24,684 bases of DNA from Prevotella sp. (GCA_021204605.1 JAJPZD010000119.1:1-24684); one strand, 5' to 3'; shown: positions 8,697-16,197, counted from the stretch's first letter. Notes: generated by a model not told the origin, from the letters alone. Numbers and translations are program-made.

Positions 8697-9500
8697 TTAT
8701 TTAAGTGTGAAAATGTTGCTTGGAGAATTTCTTTTTAGAACATCGATTTTGAGGACATCCTTGTTTATCTTATCCGACTTCCACAATTCAGCTTCCACGG
8801 TCTTGAGAGCCAATTCAGGGTGGTTGTTCTCCTGACTGAGATGGCAGAGCCAGATATGCTTGAGGTGTGCCGTGGCGTTTTCAACAAGGGCTTTGGCACA
8901 ATTGTTGTTGGAGAGGTGCCCATTCTCGCCTGCCACCCTATTTTTCAGAAAATCAGGGTATGGACCGTTTTCGAGCATTACCTCATCGTGGTTTGCCTCT
9001 ATAACGAGATAATCAGCTTCTGTGATGATATTTTTCATCTCTTCAGTGATATGACCTATGTCGGTCATTAGGCAAAACATTAAGCTGCCATCTGTGATTT
9101 TGAACCCGATGTTTTCACAGCTGTCGTGAGGCACATGAAAGGGGGTGATTGTCATGTCGCCCAATTGTAATGTCTCGTTTTTGTCCAATGTCCGGATATT
9201 GCCCGTATCAATTTTATTGTGCACGCAATAGTTTTTCTTTATGCCCTCGTGGACTTTCTTGGTGGCAAATACTGGGATCTTGTATTTGTTGCTTATATAC
9301 CCCACTGACTTGACATGGTCGGCATGGTCGTGCGTTACAAGAATATACTTTATGTCGCTTAGCCTCAGGCCATAGTCATCGAAATATTTTTTCAGTTTTC
9401 TGGCACTGATGCCTGCATCGAGCAATATGCCACACGTCTCACTGAAAATATAATAGCAATTACCACTACTCCCACTGCCGAAAGAAATGAATTTCAGCAT
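8697..9500 (-). CDS. MBL-fold metallo-hydrolase, WalJ/YycJ-like
   Basis: The 267-aa cytosolic protein has the metallo-beta-lactamase fold. It begins MLKFISFGSGSSGNCYYI, a signature of the YycJ/WalJ branch, followed by the zinc-binding THDHADH motif (about residues 56-62), further metal-ligand histidines (HVPHDS, near 120) and CHLSQENNHPE near the C-terminus. In Firmicutes, YycJ/WalJ has been linked to cell division, DNA replication coordination and DNA-end processing. The role in Bacteroidota is less certain. Length is typical. It is the first gene of a leftward pair with the DUF4923 gene and the last clear host gene before the phage region. Confidence 0.82.
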   Translation of the reverse strand: MLKFISFGSGSSGNCYYIFSETCGILLDAGISARKLKKYFDDYGLRLSDIKYILVTHDHADHVKSVGYISNKYKIPVFATKKVHEGIKKNYCVHNKIDTGNIRTLDKNETLQLGDMTITPFHVPHDSCENIGFKITDGSLMFCLMTDIGHITEEMKNIITEADYLVIEANHDEVMLENGPYPDFLKNRVAGENGHLSNNNCAKALVENATAHLKHIWLCHLSQENNHPELALKTVEAELWKSDKINKDVLKIDVLKRNSPSNIFTLK

Positions 9501-9517
9501 TTTGATGTTTTTGCCTG

Positions 9518-9525
9518 CAAATGTA
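9518..9525 (-). promoter_or_regulatory. -7 box upstream of the metallo-hydrolase
   Basis: The minus strand reads TACATTTG, a TAnnTTTG match, 17 bases before the ATG at 9500. A weak TTTA lies about 17 bases further upstream. The resulting transcript would have a very short leader. Confidence 0.45.
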
Positions 9526-9648
9526 ATGAAAAGTTTTGGGAGTAAACACCACTAATTGATAATTAACACTTTATAAACAATGAGAGTATGATTTGGATTA
9601 ATGACACACCCATGGATTACCCGAATTTGTCGCACTTTAAAAATGCGG

Positions 9649-9690
9649 AACTCCCGAAACCCTTTGGGATAAAGGGTTTCGGGAGTTTTG
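9649..9690. terminator. strong bidirectional terminator at the host/phage boundary
   Basis: A 17-bp perfect inverted repeat (arms 9649-9665 and 9671-9687, loop GGGAT) is followed by TTTT on the plus side and, a few bases away, by TTTTT on the minus side. It lies downstream of the leftward phage repressor and could end its transcript before it reaches the host genes. Confidence 0.75.
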
Positions 9691-9691
9691 G

Positions 9692-9705
9692 TTGCGGGGG
9701 CAGGA
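9692..9705 (-). other. tRNA-fMet-like 3' end fragment, possible attachment-site remnant
   Basis: On the minus strand the 14 bases read TCCTGCCCCCGCAA, as at the 3' end (T-arm strand plus acceptor) of Bacteroidota initiator tRNA as I remember it. The next three bases are CCA. No rest of a tRNA is present. Temperate phages often recombine at tRNA 3' ends, and this lies exactly between host and phage genes. The match is short, and GTTGC/GCAAC here could simply form a small hairpin. Confidence 0.25.
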
Positions 9706-9796
9706 GCAACAACTTTGCGCAAAATCTCGCGTACTTCTTTAAAAAAATAACATAGATGTACCACTACAGTTATCAGGTTAATAATTATTTTGTTTT

Positions 9797-10240
9797 TTAT
9801 TCTTTTTTGTCCCTGTTTATAGCATTATTTAGTAAAAAGTCAAGACGTTTCCCAATATCGTCATTAACTTTCTTTAACTCCTTAATTCGTTCTTCTTTCT
9901 CGTTTACAAGCATTTTCAAGACCTTATTCTCGGCTCTAAGCTGTAACATGTCGATGTGAATGTTATTGCTGTTAACGATGTTGTTATCACCCGAAACTTG
10001 GGTAGGTTTTAACACTTCATCACATTTCTGAAACAAGTCATCCAACGACACATCAAGAAGATTGCAGATCCTTACAAGAACTTTTGAGGAAACATTCGGA
10101 TTGTCACGCAAACGACCCTTAATCGTGTTCCCACTTTTGTCTCCGTACACCAAATGGTTGAACTCTGGTACAGAGAAGCCTTTCTTGTCTCGAAGGCTCT
10201 CCACCAACTGCAAATCAGGATAGTCTCGGATGTATCTCAT
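9797..10240 (-). CDS. phage repressor-like HTH protein with C-terminal coiled coil
   Basis: The 147-aa protein has an N-terminal XRE/Cro-CI-like helix-turn-helix region (about residues 8-72: GFSVPEFNHLVYGDKSG, then SSKVLVRICNLLDVSLDDLF, which is typical of this fold). A polar Asn-rich linker follows (GDNNIVNSNN), then a leucine-heptad coiled coil (about 93-140) suited to oligomerisation. There is no peptidase domain of the LexA/CI self-cleavage type. It is divergent from the early phage operon across a 119-base region containing an inverted repeat, the usual layout of a lysogeny switch. I infer that it represses the early promoter. A role as a general XRE regulator cannot be excluded. Confidence 0.75.
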   Translation of the reverse strand: MRYIRDYPDLQLVESLRDKKGFSVPEFNHLVYGDKSGNTIKGRLRDNPNVSSKVLVRICNLLDVSLDDLFQKCDEVLKPTQVSGDNNIVNSNNIHIDMLQLRAENKVLKMLVNEKEERIKELKKVNDDIGKRLDFLLNNAINRDKKE

Positions 10241-10266
10241 GTTAAATACTTTTAAAAAACCAACAC

Positions 10267-10286
10267 TTCGGTAATTTCTAACCGAA
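10267..10286. promoter_or_regulatory. inverted repeat, candidate operator of the lysogeny switch
   Basis: TTCGGT (10267-10272) and ACCGAA (10281-10286) form perfect 6-bp arms separated by 8 bases. The site lies between the divergent repressor and early operon, 27 bases upstream of the early -7 box. The same half-sites occur at the late promoter (15540-15553). Confidence 0.5.
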
Positions 10287-10313
10287 AATTAGGTTTAAGA
10301 AATATATTTTGCT

Positions 10314-10321
10314 TATCTTTG
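10314..10321 (+). promoter_or_regulatory. -7 box of the early phage promoter
   Basis: TATCTTTG matches TAnnTTTG. It lies 39 bases before the ATG at 10360 and overlaps the longer open frame starting at 10309, so it argues for the shorter start. The -33 region lacks a clear TTTG and adjoins the inverted repeat. Confidence 0.5.
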
Positions 10322-10359
10322 CAAACAAAGTTATTAAAAATATTTTAATTAAACAAGAG

Positions 10360-10602
10360 ATGGAGACAGATGTGAAGAATATAAACCTGACGGATTACTA
10401 CCGTAATTTGAGAAGAAAAGACAAGACTAAACTTGTCGATTTTCTGTCAAAAAAATATGACATGAACCGCAATACTTTGATGATGAAATTATTAGGATTT
10501 TACAACACGCACCTGAATAAGTGCGAAACAATAATTATACAAAACGAAATAAAGGAGGGCAAATGGAATGACTGGAATTTAGAACAAGTCCTGAAGGAAT
10601 AG
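10360..10602 (+). CDS. small phage protein, possible Cro-like regulator (80 aa)
   Basis: First gene of the rightward early operon. The 80-aa protein is mostly helical and basic. Residues about 8-45 (LTDYYRNLRRKDK, then LVDFLSKKYDMNRNTLMMKL) look like a helix-turn-helix, with YDMNRNTLMMKL as possible recognition helix. Position opposite a repressor suggests a Cro- or antirepressor-like job, but I do not recognise the family. The start METDVK was chosen because the frame extension to 10309 overlaps the promoter box. Its stop overlaps the next gene's GTG start by one base (TAGTG), indicating coupled translation. Confidence 0.6.
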   Translation: METDVKNINLTDYYRNLRRKDKTKLVDFLSKKYDMNRNTLMMKLLGFYNTHLNKCETIIIQNEIKEGKWNDWNLEQVLKE

Positions 10603-11123
10603 TGTACTACACACTGGACGGACAGCAGGAGAAGCGGCTGACGAAATTCTCACGTGAAGTTACTCAACCGCTAACAGAACTGATAAGGGAGCGTTATCCG
10701 CAATGCTTTGAAAGATTGATCAAAATCCACAAAGTGATTTTCAAAAGGTCTAACAACATGAATGATGAAGACAAGTTCAAGATTGTGGACAGATTTGTAC
10801 GTTGCAATTTCGGAGAAAACGACCTGTTGACACAGGACATAGAGAACGGCATAATGCACTTCGAGGAAGTGAAGTGTCCAATGCGTGGTATATGTCCAGA
10901 TGAGAATGTGATTTGCAAACCTAAAGGATTGCTGAAGCTGACGAGAGCACAGAAGGAAGTCGCCAATCTGTATGTTGAAGGATATTCCTTCACGGAGATA
11001 GCAGAGATATTGGGAAAGAATCCAAGCACTGTCAAAAGCCTTCTGTACAAGTTGAAAATGAAGCTCAATGTAAAAAAGAGCAGGAACATAATCAAGGTTC
11101 TTAAATTGGAAAACGCTATATGA
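10602..11123 (+). CDS. LuxR/sigma-region-4-type HTH regulator
   Basis: The 173-aa protein starts with GTG overlapping the previous stop codon. The C-terminal part (about 113-158) is a LuxR/sigma-70 region 4-like helix-turn-helix: LTRAQKEVANLYVEGYSF, then TEIAEILGKNPSTVKSLL. A preceding CPMRGICPDENVIC segment (about 92-105) has three regularly spaced cysteines that could bind metal. The N-terminal half is helical and not recognised. It resembles transcription activators in Bacteroidota phages and mobile elements. I infer control of later phage promoters, perhaps the one upstream of 15603. No promoter core-binding region 2 is visible, so it is not a complete sigma factor. Its last bases overlap the next gene by ATGA. 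Confidence 0.7.
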   Translation: MYYTLDGQQEKRLTKFSREVTQPLTELIRERYPQCFERLIKIHKVIFKRSNNMNDEDKFKIVDRFVRCNFGENDLLTQDIENGIMHFEEVKCPMRGICPDENVICKPKGLLKLTRAQKEVANLYVEGYSFTEIAEILGKNPSTVKSLLYKLKMKLNVKKSRNIIKVLKLENAI

Positions 11124-11380
11124 GAAATTTCTATATCGAAGGATATATGACGAGTGACGGACTTCGAGAGATTTACAAGAAGTTCGAGAATGAAGAACAT
11201 CCTTACTCTATGCACATCGAGAAAAGCGATGGCAAAGGCAACCATCGCATAATGCTAAAATGCAGTCAGGAGAACATTCATTATTTCAGAATAATGTTGG
11301 AATCCCTGGCATGTAACGAAACTTTGTTCAATGATTTCAAAATCGGATGGGATGGCACAACTGAGATGCATGAGGTGTAA
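11120..11380 (+). CDS. hypothetical phage protein, 86 aa
   Basis: Unrecognised. Its ATG overlaps the preceding stop (ATGA), so translation is probably coupled. The protein is mixed alpha/beta and nearly neutral, with no motifs, membrane segments or signal peptide. It ends with an acidic, aromatic stretch (FNDFKIGWDGTTEMHEV). Being in the early operon between a regulator and the replication gene, it may be a small accessory or host-takeover protein. Confidence 0.65.
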   Translation: MRNFYIEGYMTSDGLREIYKKFENEEHPYSMHIEKSDGKGNHRIMLKCSQENIHYFRIMLESLACNETLFNDFKIGWDGTTEMHEV

Positions 11381-11474
11381 GCACGGAAAGAACTGTCTTA
11401 ACGGCAGGTTCTGCACCATTCGGAATGATTATGTCGAGTACAAGACAATCGACAACTGCAAGGATTATGAATAA
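11352..11474 (+). CDS. Cys-rich mini-protein (40 aa, putative zinc-binding)
   Basis: A short frame reads MAQLRCMRCKHGKNCLNGRFC then TIRNDYVEYKTIDNCKDYE. Cysteines are spaced C-x2-C-x5-C-x5-C with a further one near the end, a zinc-knuckle-like pattern. It begins inside the end of the preceding gene, suggesting translational coupling. A second in-frame ATG at 11370 would give 34 aa. It fills an otherwise empty gap in a tightly packed operon. Function is unknown. Confidence 0.5.
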   Translation: MAQLRCMRCKHGKNCLNGRFCTIRNDYVEYKTIDNCKDYE

Positions 11475-11495
11475 ATATCAATAAATTATTAAGCT

Positions 11496-11783
11496 ATGAA
11501 CTATGATTTTTTTGGAAACTTCATCATTGATCTGAAAAACCGAGGCATGCTCGATGCCAATTTCACTATAATGGAAATCGGCGATGACCTTGGCGCTTGG
11601 GGATATAGCACAAGCGGTACAATGATGTGGGATGAGAACGGCAAGGCATGGAAGATTGACAACAATCCATGTATGGAGTTCGGTACAACCGAACTGGTCT
11701 ACGATGATGACAACATCGAACACAGGCTGATTAAGCCATTGAGAAAGCACAGGGCAAAGGAATACGATTTCAAAAAAAAGTAA
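11496..11783 (+). CDS. hypothetical phage protein, 95 aa
   Basis: Unrecognised. The protein is acidic in the middle and ends in a basic tail (RKHRAKEYDFKKK). It has no membrane or secretion signal. The segment GAWGYSTSGTMMWDENGKAWKID suggests a small beta-rich fold. It sits two bases before the next small gene in the same operon, between regulators and the replication protein. Confidence 0.65.
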   Translation: MNYDFFGNFIIDLKNRGMLDANFTIMEIGDDLGAWGYSTSGTMMWDENGKAWKIDNNPCMEFGTTELVYDDDNIEHRLIKPLRKHRAKEYDFKKK

Positions 11784-11785
11784 GT

Positions 11786-12046
11786 ATGGAAAATGTAACA
11801 TTGAAAAGGAAACTCATCATGCTTGGCGAAGAACTCTCCAAGCATGGTTACACGTATATATTGGGCATCAAAGGTGATGAGCCACGAGTATCATATACGA
11901 TAAACGGAAAATCGAAAACGGTATCTACAATACTTCTTTCGATGATGCGGAACAATCCAATACTGGTTCATGCAGTGAGGAAAGCACTCGAAACATACGA
12001 CAGGAATTTCATGAGTACAGTCATTCAGGAAAGGAGAGCCAACTAA
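11786..12046 (+). CDS. hypothetical phage protein, 86 aa
   Basis: Unrecognised small basic protein that begins two bases after the preceding stop. The N-terminal helix (LKRKLIMLGEELSKHG) is followed by a beta hairpin (RVSYTINGKSKTVST) and C-terminal helices. No catalytic motif is visible. It is the last gene before the promoter of the replication gene. Confidence 0.65.
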   Translation: MENVTLKRKLIMLGEELSKHGYTYILGIKGDEPRVSYTINGKSKTVSTILLSMMRNNPILVHAVRKALETYDRNFMSTVIQERRAN

Positions 12047-12078
12047 AAAAAGTTTTTTCGCAGAAAACAAGTCTGTCA

Positions 12079-12086
12079 TATTTTTG
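12079..12086 (+). promoter_or_regulatory. -7 box upstream of the primase/helicase gene
   Basis: TATTTTTG matches TAnnTTTG, 22 bases before the ATG. A T-run at 12053-12058, about 20 bases upstream, may serve as -33 element. This gives the replication gene its own promoter in addition to read-through from the early operon. Confidence 0.45.
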
Positions 12087-12108
12087 CAGGACAAAAAATA
12101 TTGTCAAG

Positions 12109-15003
12109 ATGATCACACCGAAAGATATTTACCAAGCCACCAACGGAGGACTGAGAATAATCCTCGATCTATATCCGCAGGCGGAATCTTGCATTAACAA
12201 CAAGAGCAAGAAATTCGCAATCAGGAACGAGCGGACACCATCCGCCAACATCAGGGAAGTTGAGAATCAGAAATACGGCAGGATATGGCAGGTGACAGAT
12301 TTCGGTGATGAAGGGAGAGGTGAGAATGCCATTGATCTTTACATGAAAGAGCATGGCATGGACAGGTCGAGATTCAGAGAGGCGTTATTGCAGTTGGCGG
12401 CAACATACGGTGTGACCGACATCATAGACAAAAAGGTCAACATGCCGGATATACGGCAGAGAGAGGCGAGGATTGATGAAGCGGAAGGAACACGCAGCTT
12501 TGAACTCAATGACAAGTTCTCGGAAGACGAACTGAAGATACTCGGTCCGAAAGTGACGCAAGAGGACGCTGACTCGCTCCACTGGCATTCAGTGAAATGG
12601 ATCACGAATGTCAAGGACAGGAAAGTCACTGTCAAGAGCAGCAACAGCCATTATCCGATTTTCATGCGTGAGTGCCAGATCGAGGAATCTTCAGGCGATG
12701 AGACGCAGAAGTTCTTCAAGGTGTACGAGCCTCTGAATCCTGACAAAGGTTTCAGATTCTCGTACACGCCGGCAGGAAAGAAACCACGAAACTACATCAA
12801 CGGACTTGCGGAACTGAAAGATGCGTACCGCATATACAACGCCAACGAGGAAAAGGAATGGGACAAGTTACACGATGACGGAAAACCATACAGGGAGAAG
12901 AAACTTGACATGGCGTTCATCTGCTCGGGAGAGCGAGACAGCCTCTGTTGCCGTTCCATGGGGTATCATCCGTTATGGTTCAACTCTGAGACATACCAGT
13001 TAAGCGAGCGTGAATATCAGGAGATAATGAAGTATGTCGAAGTACTGTACAACATACCGGACATCGACGAGACAGGAAAGCGGAAAGGCAACGAACTTGC
13101 GAAGAAGTTCATCGACATTCACACTATATGGTTGCCTGAGAAATTGTCTCAATACAAGGACAACCGAGGCAAGCCACGAAAGGATCTTAGAGACTTCATG
13201 GGCGTGTGGCCTGAAAAGAAAGACTTCAAGCACCTGATTGAGCTGGCATTACCGATTAAGTTCTGGACATCATACAAAAACAAGGACGGCAGAAACAAGT
13301 ATGAGATTGACACGGCATGTCTGCTGTACTTTCTGAGAACATACGGATTCTACACATTACAAGATGAGAACACACAGACAGTGCTGTTCATCCACGTTGA
13401 CGGAAACATCGTAAGGAAGGTAACGCCAAAAGAAATGCGGGAGTTCATAAGAAAATGGGTGGAAGACAACAATGGCAGTCGTGAGATCCGCAACTTGGTG
13501 TACAACTCGATGAAGCTCTCTCCATACTCGCTTGAGAACCTGTATGAGAAAAAACTTGATTTCACGTCATACACCGACAAAAAACAGCTATTCTTTTTCC
13601 CTAACATGACCGTTGAGATACATGCACCGTCAGGAGACGACAATGGCATGTCGACATACACACCAGGAATGGATGACCTTCATAACTACGTATGGCAAGA
13701 AAATCTGATACCACATGTTTTCAAGAAGAAAGACGATTTTTTCAAAATAAATTGCAACGTTGATGATAAGGACGAGAGACATTACGACATTGACGTTCTC
13801 AATGTGGACAGTCATTTTTTCGGTTTCCTTATAAACTCATCACGTATATTCTGGCGTAAGGAAATGGAATACCGTTTTGGATCAAACAAGAAATTCATGG
13901 AAGTTTACCGTGAGCAACATCTTTTCGATATTGCCGGTGAAGGTTTGACCGAGGATGAGATTGCCGAGCAAAAGCAGAACCTTATAAACAAGATCTTCGC
14001 TTTCGGTTACATGCTGCACCAGTACAAGACACCCTCAAAGGCATGGGCGCCAATGGCGATGGACAACAAGATCGGAGAGAATGACGAGTGCAACGGACGG
14101 AGCGGAAAATCTTTCTTTTTCACGACACTCGCATATTTATTAAAGACAGTGAAGCTATCAGGCAGGAATCCTAAATTAATGGACAATCCGCACGTTTTTG
14201 ACCAGGTGAACAAACATACACAAATGCTGCTGATAGACGATTGCGACAGGTATCTCAACACAGAACTATTTTACGACAACATAACAGGCGACATGACGGT
14301 GAACCCGAAGAACAACAGAAGTTTCAATATCAAGTTCGACGACAGTCCTAAGCTGGCGTTCACGACAAATTATGTTCCGAGCAAATTTGACACTTCATCA
14401 GATGCGAGACTTCTGTACATGGTATTCAGCGACTATTACCATGAGAAGACAGAGGACAATGACTATCTTGAGAGCCGCAGCATACGCAACGACTTCAACA
14501 AAGACCTGTACGGCAAGGCATATACAGAGGAAGAATGGATGAACGACATTAATTTCTGGCTGCAATGCTGCCGCTTCTACATCGAGGTATCGAAAGACCA
14601 TGTGAAGATACAGCCTCCGATGACGAACATCGTCAAGAGACGCAACAAACAGGAAATGGGCGAGAACTTCGAGGAATGGGCAAACAGCTACTTCGACAAG
14701 GAAGGAGAGAATCTCGACAGGTTTCTTGTGCGTGAGGATGTATTCAATGAATACAAGGTTTATTCAAACAGCAACCGCATAACAATGCAGAGCTTCAACA
14801 AGAAACTGAAAGCATTCGTGGAACTCTGTCCGTGGGTTACAGAACTAAATCCGCAGGAATACCGCAACAGCTCCGGACGAATACAGCAGCGTGTTAAGAT
14901 AGGTATCGACAAGGAGAAGACAAAGGACATGATATATCTTTCGACAAAGGCGAAAGGAGAGAACCCAGACAATGCAAGTATGGATGAAGATTTGCCATTT
15001 TAA
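12109..15003 (+). CDS. phage primase/SF3-type replicative helicase
   Basis: The 964-aa protein looks like a fused replication initiator. Residues 1-100 resemble the DnaG N-terminal zinc-binding domain (RTPSANIREV, then WQVTDFGDEGRGENAIDLYMKE), but the metal-binding cysteines are absent. A TOPRIM-like segment follows at about 270-285 (FICSGERDSLCCRSMGY). The C-terminal part is an SF3/D5-type helicase with Walker A GRSGKS (663-668), Walker B LLIDDC (707-712) and motif C-like AFTTNYVP (751-758, sensor Asn754). It would prime and unwind phage DNA. A terminator and an iteron-rich region follow directly, fitting a replication module. An alternative is a helicase only, with degenerate primase domains. 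Confidence 0.82.
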   Translation: MITPKDIYQATNGGLRIILDLYPQAESCINNKSKKFAIRNERTPSANIREVENQKYGRIWQVTDFGDEGRGENAIDLYMKEHGMDRSRFREALLQLAATYGVTDIIDKKVNMPDIRQREARIDEAEGTRSFELNDKFSEDELKILGPKVTQEDADSLHWHSVKWITNVKDRKVTVKSSNSHYPIFMRECQIEESSGDETQKFFKVYEPLNPDKGFRFSYTPAGKKPRNYINGLAELKDAYRIYNANEEKEWDKLHDDGKPYREKKLDMAFICSGERDSLCCRSMGYHPLWFNSETYQLSEREYQEIMKYVEVLYNIPDIDETGKRKGNELAKKFIDIHTIWLPEKLSQYKDNRGKPRKDLRDFMGVWPEKKDFKHLIELALPIKFWTSYKNKDGRNKYEIDTACLLYFLRTYGFYTLQDENTQTVLFIHVDGNIVRKVTPKEMREFIRKWVEDNNGSREIRNLVYNSMKLSPYSLENLYEKKLDFTSYTDKKQLFFFPNMTVEIHAPSGDDNGMSTYTPGMDDLHNYVWQENLIPHVFKKKDDFFKINCNVDDKDERHYDIDVLNVDSHFFGFLINSSRIFWRKEMEYRFGSNKKFMEVYREQHLFDIAGEGLTEDEIAEQKQNLINKIFAFGYMLHQYKTPSKAWAPMAMDNKIGENDECNGRSGKSFFFTTLAYLLKTVKLSGRNPKLMDNPHVFDQVNKHTQMLLIDDCDRYLNTELFYDNITGDMTVNPKNNRSFNIKFDDSPKLAFTTNYVPSKFDTSSDARLLYMVFSDYYHEKTEDNDYLESRSIRNDFNKDLYGKAYTEEEWMNDINFWLQCCRFYIEVSKDHVKIQPPMTNIVKRRNKQEMGENFEEWANSYFDKEGENLDRFLVREDVFNEYKVYSNSNRITMQSFNKKLKAFVELCPWVTELNPQEYRNSSGRIQQRVKIGIDKEKTKDMIYLSTKAKGENPDNASMDEDLPF

Positions 15004-15061
15004 GATTTTTCATTAACATCAATATTTTCCGGTTTAAGATTAGATTAGTTTTTTAGGTCAG

Positions 15062-15091
15062 ATAGCGGCATGTGAATGTCGCTATTTTTTT
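15062..15091 (+). terminator. intrinsic terminator of the replication gene
   Basis: ATAGCGGCAT (15062-15071) and ATGTCGCTAT (15076-15085) pair over 10 bp with one wobble around loop GTGA, and a run of T follows immediately. It lies 59 bases after the stop codon. Confidence 0.8.
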
Positions 15092-15182
15092 GCAACCGTT
15101 AACACTTTTGTTTTCCGCTACGCAACGCTTCTTTTTTCGGTGTGTCTTTTTTCCCTTACACCCTATCTAATTTACTACTAAA

Positions 15183-15426
15183 ATTTTGTGATTTTGCAAC
15201 ATTTGTTCGAAAAAATAAGATAAAATAAAGAATAATAGATAATTAGAAAATCACAAAATCACGTCACGAAATTTTTCACAAAATTACAGAAATAAGTTTG
15301 TGAGGATTTTTGAAGGCGAAATTTTCTAAACAGCATCACAATCACAAAATCGCTTTTAAGTCTGCAATTTTTTAAAATGCTATATATCAATGATTTATAA
15401 GAAAAAATCAAAGTTCACAAAGTTAC
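15183..15426. repeat. iterons TCACAAAATYAC, candidate phage origin
   Basis: Copies on the plus strand are TCACAAAATCAC (15251), TCACGAAATTTT (15264), TCACAAAATTAC (15276), TCACAAAATCGC (15342, preceded by a half copy at 15336) and TCACAAAGTTAC (15415). An inverted copy lies at about 15183-15197. Three are in tandem at 12-13-base steps. The region is very AT-rich and follows the replication gene, as in many phages with iteron origins. Confidence 0.5.
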
Positions 15427-15539
15427 ATAAATTTCGTGTGGAAACATCAGCGATACGAGTAAGAGGAACAATGGAGAAAGAGATTTGTACAGAAAAATTG
15501 CTTTAATAGTGTATAAAATTGTATATAACTATTAAATAA

Positions 15540-15553
15540 ACCGAAGTTTCGGT
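15540..15553. promoter_or_regulatory. inverted repeat at the late promoter, candidate operator
   Basis: ACCGAA and TTCGGT are perfect 6-bp arms separated by GT. They lie 10 bases upstream of the late -7 box, covering where a -33 element would be. The half-sites are the same as at 10267-10286 but with the arms in reverse order. Confidence 0.45.
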
Positions 15554-15563
15554 AAGTATTTAC

Positions 15564-15571
15564 TAAATTTG
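15564..15571 (+). promoter_or_regulatory. -7 box of the structural-gene promoter
   Basis: TAAATTTG matches TAnnTTTG, 32 bases before the ATG at 15603. No TTTG -33 element is present; the inverted repeat takes its place, which suggests an activated or repressed promoter. Confidence 0.5.
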
Positions 15572-15602
15572 CTCTTGTTTTTAAGAATAGGAGCTTAAAA
15601 GA

Positions 15603-16085
15603 ATGAGTAATTATGTCGTTTACGTAAAAGTGAAGCCGTTCATCGGTCAATGGCTGAACTTCCACTTCGGCGATCCGATTGCTTTTCCTTCGCAGTCGGT
15701 AGAAAACGCCACCATACGCAGGTTCTTGGCGAAGATGCCGGCTGGCATGCAGCCTCTCTCTAAACAGGATGATGAAGTCTCTATCTGTATTCCTGATTCA
15801 AAACAGAAACCGGTAATCACCTACAACTATCTTGGCGAGCGAGCGAAGGCATGTTTGATAGACACCATCGAGGACACTTTCAGAATACAGTTGTGGAAAG
15901 ATCTCAATGACCTTCATGATTGCGGCTGCTCAATATTGAAAGCGATTGACGCATGGTGCGAGAACAACGGCATATCTATTGAATATGACTACACTATCAA
16001 GATGCGGTACCAACGCATGAGAAGGTCATATCTGAAGAACGGTGTGGATCTTAGAAACAAGACCCACAACCATGATGATAATTAA
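15603..16085 (+). CDS. hypothetical phage protein, 160 aa
   Basis: Unrecognised. First gene of the structural operon, with a purine-rich AGGAG ribosome-binding site upstream. The N-terminal half is beta-rich (YVVYVKVKPFIGQWLNFHF, then FPSQSVENATIRRFLAKMP). The C-terminal half is helical and basic (DTFRIQLWKDLNDLHDCG, then TIKMRYQRMRRSYLK), like a DNA-binding or protein-contact segment. No membrane segment is present. It may be a regulatory or morphogenesis protein. Similar small proteins occur in Bacteroidota phages and conjugative elements as far as I can judge, but I cannot name the family. Confidence 0.65.
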   Translation: MSNYVVYVKVKPFIGQWLNFHFGDPIAFPSQSVENATIRRFLAKMPAGMQPLSKQDDEVSICIPDSKQKPVITYNYLGERAKACLIDTIEDTFRIQLWKDLNDLHDCGCSILKAIDAWCENNGISIEYDYTIKMRYQRMRRSYLKNGVDLRNKTHNHDDN

Positions 16086-16128
16086 TGTTAATTTCTTTAG
16101 AAATCTTACGGATAAGAGGTGCGATTTT

Positions 16129-16197
16129 GTTCCAAGGCGTTCCAAGCCGTTCTAAAGCGTTCCAAGCCGTACCAAGCCGTACCAAAGCGAACCGAAA
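16129..16197 (+). repeat. 10-bp tandem repeat directly before a start codon
   Basis: Six full units of exactly 10 bases (GTTCCAAGGC, GTTCCAAGCC, GTTCTAAAGC, GTTCCAAGCC, GTACCAAGCC, GTACCAAAGC) and a partial GAACCGAAA end at the ATG at 16198. The period equals about one DNA helix turn. The 10-base period cannot keep a reading frame, so it is not coding. Confidence 0.85.

Larger units (their letters stand above)
15092..15602. other. AT-rich gene-free region, candidate replication origin plus late promoter
   Basis: No credible gene is present. The region starts with T-rich DNA (15100-15180), continues with TCACAAAATYAC-type iterons (15183-15426), and ends with an inverted repeat and promoter box. 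A 12-codon frame at 15471 is too short and unsupported to call. Confidence 0.5.
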
